This document shows positions 1-9,169 of a stretch of 64,000 nt of DNA, piece by piece; position 1 is the stretch's first letter; every line of letters starts with the position of its first letter. Position numbers and translations under genes: made by a program. This DNA comes from CAKZYD01 sp039814715. Lineage in GTDB: Bacteria; Pseudomonadota; Alphaproteobacteria; Sphingomonadales; CAKZYD01. The notes beneath the pieces are model-generated. The model was given only the letters and a program-made list of their open reading frames with translations. It was not told where the DNA came from and ran no database searches. The stretch covers positions 124,001-188,000 of the forward strand of contig JBCCAR010000002.1 in assembly GCA_039814715.1 (NCBI GenBank), written 5' to 3'.

Positions 1-387
1 CGGATCAATCCATCCCAGCTGGCTTTGCTTGAAGACATCCAGAGCAAAAACGACGCCGCGCGCGCGCAGGCCGATACGGCGGGCATGATTGAAACAAACC
101 GGCAGTTTCATACCTTGATTGCACAAGCCACAGGCAATCCATGGTATGTGTCTTGGCTGCAGAGCTTGATGGATGAGGGCCAGCGGATTTTAACGCTCTA
201 TATGCGTTCACTCGATTATAACGTGCCGCGCGCGGAGTTGCAGTGGCACCATGCGCTCCTTGATGCCCTCAAAACCAAAGACCCAGACGCTGCCGATCTC
301 GCCGCGAAAGAGGATGCGGACGTGGTCAGAGACCAACTGATCAATATGCTTTCGCAAGAAAGTGGCGAAACTCTAGCGCTAGACTAA
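1..387 (+). CDS. GntR-family regulator, FCD domain, C-terminal part only
   Basis: The reading frame is open from the first base of the window to a TAA at 385-387, so the N-terminal winged-helix domain lies outside. The visible ~128 residues are all-helical and carry the FCD ligand-domain signature: an N..FH..I..A.GN segment, then a helix with HHALLDAL that supplies metal or ligand histidines in this family. FCD regulators of the FadR/GntR group usually sense small carboxylates or sugar acids. It converges on the flavoprotein gene with a 4-base overlap. It is one of two FCD regulators seen here, and so one of two candidates for the GCATAC/GTATGC promoter elements; that link is inference. Confidence 0.85.
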   Translation, partial: RINPSQLALLEDIQSKNDAARAQADTAGMIETNRQFHTLIAQATGNPWYVSWLQSLMDEGQRILTLYMRSLDYNVPRAELQWHHALLDALKTKDPDAADLAAKEDADVVRDQLINMLSQESGETLALD

Positions 388-2165
388 GCCATAGACTTAC
401 GGCTATTGCCCGCCAGTTCCCGGCCTGCAATCCAGCCAAACGTCATCGCTGGGCCTATGGTTATCCCAGCGGCGGGATAAGCCCCGCCAGCCACAGTGGC
501 CATGTCACTTCCAGCAGCATAGAGGCCCTGTATAACCTCCCCGTCTGGGCGCAGAACGCGCGCTGATCCATCGGTACTGATGCCCACGAAAGTGGCGATA
601 TCACCGGGCTTGATTTGAACTGCATAGAAAGGGGGGTCGTTAACTGGCCCAAGGCATGGGTTAGGGCCTGCGGCGAGCGCATCGCCGTTAACGCGTTCAT
701 ACTGCGTGGACCCTTTACCAAAGGCAATGTCTTTGCCGGTTTCAGCTGCCTTTGTCATGTCTTCTGCCGACGCCTCCAAGCCTGCGCCATTCACCTCAAT
801 TGCAGCAGCAAGATCGGTCAAGGTTTTGGCCATTGTTAAATAGCCGTTTCGGATGAAGGGCCTCAGGCGCCCTGGGGCGGGCGGCGCGGCACCCAATCCA
901 TACCGCTTAATGGTCCGATGGTCACAAATGAGGTAAAACCGGGCATCAGGGCGGTTCTGCAATTTATCAATCATCGCCGCAGTAAAATCCTGATAGGGGA
1001 TCGCTTCATTGGCAAAGCGGTGCCCCGTATCGTCTACCGCAATAACGCCCGGTTTTGGCCGGTCAATATAATGCGGAAACGGAACGTCCTTGCCCTGACC
1101 GACGTGTAACAGCGACACTGGTGACCAGGCTGACGCCTGGATGGCTGTTTCGTCTCTTGCGCCGCCAACGCTTTCTGCGAGCTGCAGACCGCTGCCTACC
1201 GCGCTGTCATCAGGCGTTAGAGACAAGTGATCATGAGTGCTGTTTGGATGGGCATAATAGTGAGCCCTTTCCTGGGGGTTCCAAGAAAAACCGCCGGAAG
1301 CTAAGACAACGCCTTTGCGAGCAGCAATGGATTGATCCCGATGTGCATGGGATACGGCAACGCCGCAAACGCGGTTGTTTTCTTCACGAAGCGCTGCGAC
1401 CGCTGCATCCGTGATGATGGTCACGCCTGCTTCTAGTGCACCAGACGCTAGCCCTGCGATCAGCGCATTGCCACCTGCAATACGCGTGCCCCTCGTGCGC
1501 CCGCGTGCGCGGTCGCGCACATAGCGCAGGAACAACCGCGTGACACGCCAAAGCGCAGCTGGCGATTTCAGCATGGCATAGTAATCTGGCAAGTCTCGCG
1601 AAGCGACTGTCATGCCGCCAAAAATCATGGTGCTTGCAAGCGGCGCGCGGAGCATTTGAAAGTCTAACGGGAGGTGTTCTGCATCTGCCGGCAACGGCCG
1701 CAGCGCGCGGCCGCCAAGCGTCGCGCCTGGCAGGCTGTCATAATAATCGATGGAGCCCTTCACCAGTTCATATTTTACTGGTGCATTTGCTTCTACAAAC
1801 GCAAGCATATCCTGCGCTTCATACACAAAGCGCTGCGCGCGCTCAGGGTTTACCGCGTCCGTCACGTTTTGCAGGTATTTCAGCGCTTCCGACGGGCTAT
1901 CGTCAACGCCTTCATCGCGGGCTTGCTGGGAACACGGAACCCATATCATGCCTTCAGAGCGCGCCGTTGCACCGCCAATGACGCTAGTTTTTTCAACAAC
2001 AAGCACTTCGAGCCCTTGGTGCGCGGCCGTTAGCGCGGCCGTTAGGCCCGCTGCGCCGCTGCCAACCACGATCACGTCGTAACTTGATTTAATATCCTTG
2101 CTTGGCATGGGTTCTCTCTTATCGCGCCCACTCAATTGATTGTGTGCAAACGCCGTATCGGCCAT
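384..2165 (-). CDS. FAD-dependent oxidoreductase, 3-ketosteroid-delta1-dehydrogenase-like
   Basis: 593 residues. A Rossmann FAD site sits near the N terminus (GSGAAG at residues 35-40, VVEK about 56-59, then GGATARSEG). The C terminus has the family ending with GLYAAG and GPAMTFGWIAG, as in KstD and fumarate-reductase-type flavoproteins, which dehydrogenate or reduce C-C bonds next to a carbonyl. The YPAAG segment is typical of ketosteroid dehydrogenases, but the substrate need not be a steroid. The start at 2165 lies 2 bases after the aldehyde dehydrogenase stop, suggesting translational coupling; an alternative start is 2108, with AGAGAG upstream. It is cotranscribed with the dehydrogenase. 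Confidence 0.8.
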   Translation of the reverse strand: MADTAFAHNQLSGRDKREPMPSKDIKSSYDVIVVGSGAAGLTAALTAAHQGLEVLVVEKTSVIGGATARSEGMIWVPCSQQARDEGVDDSPSEALKYLQNVTDAVNPERAQRFVYEAQDMLAFVEANAPVKYELVKGSIDYYDSLPGATLGGRALRPLPADAEHLPLDFQMLRAPLASTMIFGGMTVASRDLPDYYAMLKSPAALWRVTRLFLRYVRDRARGRTRGTRIAGGNALIAGLASGALEAGVTIITDAAVAALREENNRVCGVAVSHAHRDQSIAARKGVVLASGGFSWNPQERAHYYAHPNSTHDHLSLTPDDSAVGSGLQLAESVGGARDETAIQASAWSPVSLLHVGQGKDVPFPHYIDRPKPGVIAVDDTGHRFANEAIPYQDFTAAMIDKLQNRPDARFYLICDHRTIKRYGLGAAPPAPGRLRPFIRNGYLTMAKTLTDLAAAIEVNGAGLEASAEDMTKAAETGKDIAFGKGSTQYERVNGDALAAGPNPCLGPVNDPPFYAVQIKPGDIATFVGISTDGSARVLRPDGEVIQGLYAAGSDMATVAGGAYPAAGITIGPAMTFGWIAGRELAGNSRKSMA

Positions 2166-2167
2166 GA

Positions 2168-3658
2168 TTATTGAGCAGTATTGAAGATTGCGAGTTTGAG
2201 CTTTGTGTATTGCTTAAGCCCGGGTAGGCCGAAATCTTCCCCAAAACCAGATCGACCGGAGGGCTCAAACCCAAGCGCGCCGGAAAAGTCTGGCAAGGGG
2301 CCAGCATGGCCATTGATCGTCACTGTCGCGCCGGGAAGAGCATGGGCAAAAAAGTGCCCCTCGGACATGTCTTTGGTCCACACCGTCGCCGTAAGGCCGT
2401 AGCCACAGCGAACCGCCAATGCCAAAGCCTCTTCTTTGGTTTTGAACGGCGCAATTGCGAGCACGGGGCCAAATACTTCAGCGCTTAACAAAGGAGCATC
2501 ACCTGGTAAATTCGCATAGGCCGTCGGCGCGGCAAACAGCCCTGGAAGGGCCTGGGTTGCTTCTAAGCCGCCGCAAATCACGCTGGCGCCGCTGGCCTCC
2601 GCCGCGCGCATATGAGCGACCACACGGTCATATTGCAGGCGCGTGGCAATAGGGCCTGTCGCTGTGGATGGGTCTGACGGGTCTGCGGGAGAAAAGGCAA
2701 CGCTTGCATCTGCAATTGCGCTGCAGAGCGCGTCCGCATGGTCTTCGTGAACGATCAAAAGAGACCCCGCCGTGCAGACCTGGCCAGCATTCCAAAACAC
2801 GTTATTGGCGATCGTACCTGCAATGTCAGACACCTCGCCAAAAGACTGGCCCACAATCTGCGGAGATTTGCCGCCAAGCTCCATTGCCAATGGCAGTGGC
2901 CGACCAGATTGCGTGGCAGAGGCTTGGATAGCGGCGCCCGTTTTCGTAGAGCCGGTGAAGGTAATTTTATCAACCTGCTGCTGCGTTAGCGCGGCACCTG
3001 TTGTATGGCCCTGCCCAGTGATAACGCTTAAAACACCGGGCGGCAGGCCTGCGTCCATGCCTAAATCGGCCAGGCGCAAAGCGCTGGCTGGGGCAATCTC
3101 AGATGGTTTTAAGACAACGCTATTGCCCATGATGAGGGGCGGCAAGATTTTGACAGCAGCTTGGTTGAGCGGGAAGTTCCATGGCGCTATCGCTGCCACA
3201 ACGCCAATGGGCTGGCGGATATTGACGCACAAGGAGCCTGGAGCCGTCACACCTGCCTCGGTCGTCAGGCTTTGCGCCAACGCGCACAGCGCGCGCATGT
3301 AGCCCGCTGTTTCAGTGACGTCGCCTTTTGCCTGGCTAATGGGCATGCCCATTTCCATCATGTCCAAGCGCGCCAACTCATCAACGGCATCTTCCAGCAG
3401 CTCCGCCCATTTAGAGACAACCTGGCAGCGTCCACCTATGGGCATCGCGCTCCAGGTTTTGGCGTCAAACGCCTGGCGCGCTGTTTCAACTGCCTCAGCC
3501 ACGACCTCAGCACTGCACTCTGTATAGGTGCCCACCGCAGCGCCAGTCATAGGATTGATGCTCTGAAAGGTTGCACCACTTGCAGCACCTTTTCTAAGTC
3601 CATTTAGGACAATCCGGGTGTCAATGGCGGGGCTTGTCTCTTCGCTCGTCTTTTTCAT
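2168..3658 (-). CDS. NAD(P)-dependent aldehyde dehydrogenase
   Basis: 496 residues, the usual length for the ALDH superfamily. Visible motifs are PWNFPL (159-164), the cofactor Lys in LKPSE (about 184), FTGS (234-237), the general base Glu in MELGGKSP (Glu260) and the nucleophilic Cys in GQVCTAGS (Cys295). All key residues are present, so the enzyme should oxidise an aldehyde to the acid. It is first in a two-gene unit with the KstD-like flavoprotein and diverges from a TonB receptor; the shared intergenic region contains a GCATAC element. The natural aldehyde cannot be told from sequence; a product of flavoprotein or GMC oxidase action is plausible. Confidence 0.93.
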   Translation of the reverse strand: MKKTSEETSPAIDTRIVLNGLRKGAASGATFQSINPMTGAAVGTYTECSAEVVAEAVETARQAFDAKTWSAMPIGGRCQVVSKWAELLEDAVDELARLDMMEMGMPISQAKGDVTETAGYMRALCALAQSLTTEAGVTAPGSLCVNIRQPIGVVAAIAPWNFPLNQAAVKILPPLIMGNSVVLKPSEIAPASALRLADLGMDAGLPPGVLSVITGQGHTTGAALTQQQVDKITFTGSTKTGAAIQASATQSGRPLPLAMELGGKSPQIVGQSFGEVSDIAGTIANNVFWNAGQVCTAGSLLIVHEDHADALCSAIADASVAFSPADPSDPSTATGPIATRLQYDRVVAHMRAAEASGASVICGGLEATQALPGLFAAPTAYANLPGDAPLLSAEVFGPVLAIAPFKTKEEALALAVRCGYGLTATVWTKDMSEGHFFAHALPGATVTINGHAGPLPDFSGALGFEPSGRSGFGEDFGLPGLKQYTKLKLAIFNTAQ

Positions 3659-3748
3659 CTTCAGTCCAACTCATTTGAAAGGCGATGCGCCCCATCATGT
3701 CCTCACAGCGTTGCCAATAAACCACAAAACTGAGAGATCAATCAACAC

Positions 3749-3790
3749 CGTACATTCACCTTGCATACTTTGTGTATTCATGTACATCTC
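3749..3790. promoter_or_regulatory. Candidate operator between aldehyde dehydrogenase and TonB receptor
   Basis: TTGCATAC lies at 3761-3768, followed by TGTGTATTCA at 3770-3779 and TGTACA at 3781-3786, about 35-60 bases upstream of the receptor start and in the divergent promoter region. TTGCATAC recurs at 30829-30836 and 55528-55535 and, reversed, at 33775-33782. TGTGTATTCA recurs before the CocE-type gene. This resembles FCD-GntR operators, which usually contain TNGT/ACNA half-sites. It was found by eye, with no statistical test. Confidence 0.5.
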
Positions 3791-3820
3791 GAAAGGGAAA
3801 CTGGATGCAGGGAGGAAAAA

Positions 3821-5974
3821 ATGCAAAAGTTTTATCGACGCACCGGGACCAAAACCGCTTCAGCGGGCCTATTTCTAAGTGTCTGCAGCATCGCTCTATC
3901 AATGCCGTACACGGCGCAGGCGCAGGATATGAGCGACGGCACGACAGAGGTCATCAGTGTCACCGCGCGCAAGCGCGCAGAAGACCCGCAAGAAGTCCCT
4001 ATTTCGCTTGATGTGATTGGCGGCAGCTACCTTGAGCAAACAGCGGTTAACACGTTGGATTCGCTACAATTCTCATTGCCCGGCGTCTCAATCGAGGCGT
4101 TTGAAAACGCGGCGCGGGTCACCATTCGCGGTGTTGGGTCGGCTACATCGGGCCTGGGCGCAGAGGATTCCACGTCTATCCATCAAGACGGCGTTTATCT
4201 GGCCTTTCCTGGGCAAGCCCTCGGCCGCCTATTCGATGTGGAAAGAATGGAGATATTGAAAGGACCCCAAGGCACTTTATATGGCCGCAACGCGACGGCC
4301 GGCGTCATTAATATTGTTTCACGCCGCCCTGATGACGAGCTTGGCGGGATGGCTGAGTACAGTTATGGCTCCTTCGATACGCACCGGCTCATCGGTGCGA
4401 TTAACCTGCCAGTTAATGATCGCGGAGGGGTTCGCATTTCAGGTACCTTTGGCCGCTCAGATGGGTTTTTGGAGAACGGCTTCGGCGGTGATGAGCTTAA
4501 TAGCGAAGACTATTGGGGCATTCGCGTGGCGGCCGATTATGAGCTGCTCGACACGTTAGAGATGAAGTTCACGATGCAGTATGTAGCGGACGATAGCCAA
4601 GCGCCAAACGCGCTCGCCCCGCCACCAGAAAATCCTGGTTTTGCCGGGTTTAACATCGCCTTCATCGATGATCCGGTGATTTCAGAGCAGGAAGATCTCA
4701 GCATTGCGCTGCAGTTCGATTTAGACTTAGGCGATGTCACGCTGCGTTCTTTAACTGGCTACGCAAGCCATGATGCTTTCAATGATTTCGATTGCGACCC
4801 GGAAAACCAGACCCCGCTCAGCGATCCAGAAAGGGATGGCTGTACGCTCATCTTTGATGAGAATTTCGAGCAGTTCTCGCAAGAATTACAAGCCATGTGG
4901 AGCTCTACGGATGGTGATACGGACGCCGTGCTGGGGCTGTACTATCTCAACACAGATGGCGGCGAGACCCGCTTCATTGGGTTTCGTTCGTTCGATAACA
5001 TTATTAACAGCACTGATACGGCAGGTGGCAACGCCTACGGTGTCTTCGCTGAGGTGAACCACTACCTCAACGAGAAGTTCAGGTTGAATGTGGGCCTGCG
5101 CTACAACTATGAAACCCGAGATGCGTCTACCATCGGAACCGGGGTTTTTGACTTTCCCGATTTGGTCGTAGGAGATGACAGCTATAGCAGCGTATCTGGA
5201 CGCGTCGGCCTTGATTATTTCGTGGCTGACGAGACCATGATCTATGCCAGTGTCTCACGCGGCTTTAAGGCTGGTGGGCTCTTGCCCGTCGTCCTCAGCA
5301 CCAGCGACACCAATGAGCTCGACAGCTTTGACCCGGAAACGCTATGGGCCTATGAGGTCGGCATCAAACACACCTTCCCTGATGATTATGGCATCTTCAA
5401 CGCTGCATTCTATTATTACGACTACAGCGATATTCAGGTGGAAGCAGGCGTCTTTGATTTAGAAGACGGTTTGTTCTTTGATGTTGATAACGCGACCAAG
5501 GCCACGATTTGGGGCATTGATGCCACTTACGCAGGGAACATCACCGACTATTTCGGGGTAGACCTGACCGTCTCTTACATCAACTCAGAGTTTGGCACCT
5601 TTGAAACGTTTGATTTCGATGGGAATCCGCAGGATTTTACCAACAACCGCCTGCCCCGCGCGCCGCGCTTCAGCTCGACGGTCGGACTTAATCTCCTGGA
5701 TGTTCCCATTGCTGGCAACGTGACGCTGAGCGGCCGCTTTGAGTATAACTACCGCTCAAAAATCTTCTTTGCGGCAGACAATTTCGTCTCGCAAGAATCT
5801 CTCAATCTGCTGAATGCCCATGTGCAAGTCAGCTATGATGACAATCGGTATTTCCTCCGCGTCGCAGGGCGTAACCTCACCGATGAGGGCTATGTGGTCT
5901 TCAACAATGGCGGCGCGCTTGCCAAGCACGGACGGCCGCAAGAGTTCCTAGTAACACTGGGCGCTAATTTCTAA
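3821..5974 (+). CDS. TonB-dependent outer-membrane receptor
   Basis: 717 residues from ATG 3821, chosen because GGGAGG lies 7 bases upstream and because a signal peptide follows at once (hydrophobic 15-30, cleavage near AQAQ). An upstream in-frame ATG at 3761 would place the operator inside the gene. A TonB-box-like EVISVTAR lies at 43-50, then the plug (VRGVGS-like ITIRGVG, EILKGPQGTLYGRNA) and a 22-strand-type barrel ending in aromatic Phe (GANF). The plug resembles the receptor type often found beside catabolic genes, not the classic siderophore type. It probably imports a substrate degraded by neighbouring enzymes. A strong terminator follows. Confidence 0.93.
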   Translation: MQKFYRRTGTKTASAGLFLSVCSIALSMPYTAQAQDMSDGTTEVISVTARKRAEDPQEVPISLDVIGGSYLEQTAVNTLDSLQFSLPGVSIEAFENAARVTIRGVGSATSGLGAEDSTSIHQDGVYLAFPGQALGRLFDVERMEILKGPQGTLYGRNATAGVINIVSRRPDDELGGMAEYSYGSFDTHRLIGAINLPVNDRGGVRISGTFGRSDGFLENGFGGDELNSEDYWGIRVAADYELLDTLEMKFTMQYVADDSQAPNALAPPPENPGFAGFNIAFIDDPVISEQEDLSIALQFDLDLGDVTLRSLTGYASHDAFNDFDCDPENQTPLSDPERDGCTLIFDENFEQFSQELQAMWSSTDGDTDAVLGLYYLNTDGGETRFIGFRSFDNIINSTDTAGGNAYGVFAEVNHYLNEKFRLNVGLRYNYETRDASTIGTGVFDFPDLVVGDDSYSSVSGRVGLDYFVADETMIYASVSRGFKAGGLLPVVLSTSDTNELDSFDPETLWAYEVGIKHTFPDDYGIFNAAFYYYDYSDIQVEAGVFDLEDGLFFDVDNATKATIWGIDATYAGNITDYFGVDLTVSYINSEFGTFETFDFDGNPQDFTNNRLPRAPRFSSTVGLNLLDVPIAGNVTLSGRFEYNYRSKIFFAADNFVSQESLNLLNAHVQVSYDDNRYFLRVAGRNLTDEGYVVFNNGGALAKHGRPQEFLVTLGANF

Positions 5975-5999
5975 ACGCCTGTCGAACCTCCAACCTTTA

Positions 6000-6029
6000 G
6001 GCCCGCCCTCATCCGGCGGGCCTTTTTTT
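6000..6029 (+). terminator. Rho-independent terminator after TonB receptor
   Basis: An eight-base perfect stem (GGCCCGCC at 6000-6007 with GGCGGGCC at 6015-6022), a 7-base loop and then seven T residues. It sits 25 bases after the receptor stop and just before the end of the oppositely oriented M81 gene, so it terminates plus-strand transcription. Confidence 0.9.
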
Positions 6030-6030
6030 G

Positions 6031-7506
6031 CTAGAACGGCGAGACGCCAATCGGTGTTGCGCGGTCCAAAGGATAAAGCGGGCGGCGTAAGCCCGCATAC
6101 GGCAGGGAGGTAAGATTTGCTGTGACAGTCCCTGGCGCATTGCACCGAAGTATCTTGCCAGCTATCGGGGCAAAGGCATGTTCAAAATGCTGCGTTGATT
6201 TGACCACCACCAGTTGCTTGGTAGATAGGTCAACGCCATGCGCCGTGAAACAATGGGGGCTAAAAACCTGCTGGCGCACCGCATTGATGATGATGTCTAG
6301 CCCGCCAGGCAATTGAAGGCACGCTGATTTGCCGAGCGGCTGATCTGGTGCACCGACACCAAACAGCGCTTGCTTTGCATCCTCGCGAACGCTCGTCACT
6401 GTCACGGCTATGTCCACAGGGTCTCCGGATAAAGGTCCTGTTTTGCCGCCAATGCGCATAGACAGCTTTGCCCCGGCGCCAACGGCATGTGCAATATCGA
6501 CGGCCACCGGGTCCCAAATCATGCCAAGGGCTGCATTGGACGTTTTGCGCCGTACCATTTCGCTGAGAATGAAGGTAGCATCACCTGCCGCGCCGCCGCC
6601 TGGATTGTCGGCGCTGTCTGCAATAATGACCGGGCGCGCTTCGCTCTGATCCGCCGCGTCCAACGCTTCGTCAATGGTTAGGCCCGCCAAGTCCATCGTT
6701 TCAATTGTGCGTGCAAAATCCTGGCCCACTTTGAGCGCCGTTTGTAGCGCGCGGTCGACATCATGATCGGCAATGACGATGACCGACGCACCAAGGTCTG
6801 CGCCGCTGGCCCCAAAAAACCCGTGCAAGGGAGAGACCGATAAAATAGCGCCAGTTTCGCATTGTGTCACGCGCTCTAAGAACGCCCCCATCTGCGGCGT
6901 TGTCGTGGGAAAGGCCCCCACCATGGCAACGCTGGCAGCACGCACCACCGGGCGCAAAGCGCCGCTGGCTGCCCCTTCAAGGATATCCAGCATCTCTATG
7001 GACCGCGGCTCATAATCAATATGGGGGTATTCCTTACAGCCCATCCATAACGCGCCAGTGGAAAGCTTCGCCGCCGTCATATTTGTGTGGAGGTCAAGCA
7101 TAACGCCTATGGGCACGCCCTCCCCCACGACAGCCTTTACCGCCTTGACCATATCCGCTTCAGCGTCAGTAATGCCTTCGACGACCTCTGACCCATGTAA
7201 AAACAGAAACACCGCATCAACGCTGCCCGCCTGCGCCAAGTCCTGGCACACCCGCTCCTTCAAAGTCAGCCAATCTTTATGAAGAACAGCGCCCGATGCC
7301 TGCGCGCTGCAGAACAGACTTTGCACCACCTCATGCCCGCGTTCTTGAGCGGCCTCTAAAGCAAAGCCATAGGCAAGCGTATCAATATCATCGGGCTTAG
7401 GCCCTTCGGCAGGATCCCAATACTGCCACGCGAAGCTTTCAAGCGTCGTGGGAATGGGAGAGAAAATATTGGCCTCGTGCACGATGCCTGCCAAAAACAA
7501 TCGCAT
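6031..7506 (-). CDS. M81-family metallopeptidase (MlrC/microcystinase C type)
   Basis: 491 residues with the M81 signature from the first residues: VHEANIFSP at 9-17 (family form HETNTFSP), LHGS at 103-106, DLHTN at 138-142 and KEYPHID at 158-164. These His, Asp and Glu residues form the zinc site in the family. The MlrC C-terminal domain follows, with DNPGGGAAGDA. MlrC of sphingomonads cleaves the linear tetrapeptide left from microcystin and releases Adda; most relatives have no known substrate. RBS-like AAAGGCAG precedes ATG 7506. It diverges from the GMC oxidoreductase across a 61-base region with a perfect palindrome, so both are probably controlled together. Confidence 0.9.
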   Translation of the reverse strand: MRLFLAGIVHEANIFSPIPTTLESFAWQYWDPAEGPKPDDIDTLAYGFALEAAQERGHEVVQSLFCSAQASGAVLHKDWLTLKERVCQDLAQAGSVDAVFLFLHGSEVVEGITDAEADMVKAVKAVVGEGVPIGVMLDLHTNMTAAKLSTGALWMGCKEYPHIDYEPRSIEMLDILEGAASGALRPVVRAASVAMVGAFPTTTPQMGAFLERVTQCETGAILSVSPLHGFFGASGADLGASVIVIADHDVDRALQTALKVGQDFARTIETMDLAGLTIDEALDAADQSEARPVIIADSADNPGGGAAGDATFILSEMVRRKTSNAALGMIWDPVAVDIAHAVGAGAKLSMRIGGKTGPLSGDPVDIAVTVTSVREDAKQALFGVGAPDQPLGKSACLQLPGGLDIIINAVRQQVFSPHCFTAHGVDLSTKQLVVVKSTQHFEHAFAPIAGKILRCNAPGTVTANLTSLPYAGLRRPLYPLDRATPIGVSPF

Positions 7507-7520
7507 AACTGCCTTTCGTC

Positions 7521-7538
7521 TTGTACACAGTGTGTATG
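7521..7538. promoter_or_regulatory. Palindromic operator candidate between M81 peptidase and GMC oxidoreductase
   Basis: TACACA-G-TGTGTA at 7524-7536 is a perfect inverted repeat with a 1-base centre, preceded by TTG, giving a TTGTACAC...GTGTAT arrangement. It lies in the only space between two divergent starts (7506 and 7568). Its core ACACAGTGTG recurs exactly at 55552-55561, and ACACAGTG at 12373-12380, both in promoter regions. Confidence 0.55.
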
Positions 7539-7567
7539 GACGATCCAGTATAAGGCCACCACCGTAA

Positions 7568-9169
7568 ATGTCACGCAGCTGGGATTACATCATTGTGGGC
7601 GGCGGCACTGCCGGCTGCGTGCTGGCCGCGCGGCTGAGCGAAGACCCCTCGCGAACCGTGCTGCTGCTTGAGGCAGGCGGCGCAGGCAAGGACCTGCGTT
7701 TTGCCGTGCCGGGCGCGCAGCTGCTGGTGCGTGCCTGGGACAAATTTGCCTGGCAATATCCTGTTCGCCCTGATGCCTCCCGCTTGGGCTATGAAGACAC
7801 ATGGCGGCGCGGCAAGGCGCTTGGCGGGTCTAGCATGATCAACGGCCTTATTTTCGCGCGCGGCTTGCCCAGTGATTATAATGGTTGGGCCGCCAATGGC
7901 GCGCCGGGCTGGTCCTATAAGGATGTGCTGCCCGCGTTTCAAAGAGTTGAGAGCTTTACAGGCGATGATACCCAGCAGCGCGGTAGCCACGGGCCGGTAG
8001 GTGTTGAAGTTTTTCAAAGTCCGCATCCCTTGACGCAAAGCCTGAAAAGCGGCTTCGTTGCCCAAGGTGCGCACCATGTGGATGACATCAATGCCTTACA
8101 TGCGGCAGGCAGCGATGCTGTTGTCGGTGACACCCAAACCAATCAAAAAAATGGCCTACGCCACAGCGCGCAGCGAACGTATCTTGCAGCAGCAAAAAGC
8201 CGAAAAAGTCTAACCGTCATAACCCAGGCCATCTCTCATAAAATTGTTTTTGAGCAGCGCCGTGCAGTCGCTGTGTCAGTGCGTATCGGCGAGAACACAG
8301 AAACGTTTCGGGCTGACAGGGAGATCGTCTTGTGTGCCGGGCCAATCGCCTCCCCGCATGTACTGGCCCATTCTGGGATCGGGCCTGGCGAGAGCCTGCG
8401 CGCGCATGAGATTGACGTGGTCAGCGATAGCCCTGAGGTGGGGCGGAACCTGCAAGAACACCCTGAACTCTATTTGGAATATGGGATTGATCAGCCCAGC
8501 TATGTGAGTGCGGCACGGCCGTGGGGGATGCTGAAATCAGGCCTTCAATTCCTGCTCAATCGCACTGGACCTGCCACATCGCCAGGCACACACCTCCTAG
8601 CCTATATGAAATCTGCCGCCACCGTTCCCTTGCCTGATCTACTGTTCTTTGCAGGTCCATGGGGCGCTTTGGAAGATAGCTTTCAGACTGGACGCGCGCA
8701 GGAGGTCTATTCCCTCTCACCATCTATCGCTCGTCCCTATTCACGCGGGCAAATTTCCGTCAGCAGCCCGGACCCGGAGGCTATGCCGAAGATTGACGCC
8801 AACCTACTGGGGGATGTGCGCGATATGCAGCTGATGAAACGCGGCGTTCACCTGGCCCAGGCGATTGCAGCCCATCCGCCGTTTGCAAAGCATGTGACGC
8901 GAACAACGCAGCCCTTTGATATGGAAGACGACGCGTCCTTAGAAGAGTACATCAGAACGCATGTCTCCATCTGCTATCATGCCAGCGGCACCTGCCGCAT
9001 GGGCGCAGATGATGCCAGCGTTGTCGATCCGCAGCTGCGCGTGCGCGGTGTAGAAGGGCTGCGCGTGGCGGATGCCTCTATCATGCCGCTCATTCCATCA
9101 GGCAACACCATGGCACCCGTGTTTATGATTGCCGAGCGGGCCGCTGATTTTATGAAGCAGAGCGCGTAG
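7568..9169 (+). CDS. GMC-family FAD oxidoreductase (choline-dehydrogenase-like)
   Basis: 533 residues. The N-terminal FAD motif is IIVGGGTAGCVLAARLSE (8-25) with LLLEAGG ending near residue 38; GGSSMINGL is the second GMC signature. The C terminus has the active-site pair: His471 in HASGTCRMG and Asn513 in PSGNTMAP. GMC enzymes oxidise alcohols to aldehydes or ketones, with acceptor or oxygen as electron sink. With an aldehyde dehydrogenase nearby, alcohol to aldehyde to acid oxidation is a sensible pairing, though inferred. There is no signal peptide, so it is cytoplasmic. The Shine-Dalgarno before ATG 7568 is weak (TAAGG). It converges on the permease gene with a 20-base overlap. Confidence 0.92.
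   Translation: MSRSWDYIIVGGGTAGCVLAARLSEDPSRTVLLLEAGGAGKDLRFAVPGAQLLVRAWDKFAWQYPVRPDASRLGYEDTWRRGKALGGSSMINGLIFARGLPSDYNGWAANGAPGWSYKDVLPAFQRVESFTGDDTQQRGSHGPVGVEVFQSPHPLTQSLKSGFVAQGAHHVDDINALHAAGSDAVVGDTQTNQKNGLRHSAQRTYLAAAKSRKSLTVITQAISHKIVFEQRRAVAVSVRIGENTETFRADREIVLCAGPIASPHVLAHSGIGPGESLRAHEIDVVSDSPEVGRNLQEHPELYLEYGIDQPSYVSAARPWGMLKSGLQFLLNRTGPATSPGTHLLAYMKSAATVPLPDLLFFAGPWGALEDSFQTGRAQEVYSLSPSIARPYSRGQISVSSPDPEAMPKIDANLLGDVRDMQLMKRGVHLAQAIAAHPPFAKHVTRTTQPFDMEDDASLEEYIRTHVSICYHASGTCRMGADDASVVDPQLRVRGVEGLRVADASIMPLIPSGNTMAPVFMIAERAADFMKQSA

Noticed and set aside
3761..3820. Extended start for the first TonB receptor
   Set aside because: The extra 20 codons include the operator and precede a perfect Shine-Dalgarno and signal peptide at 3821.
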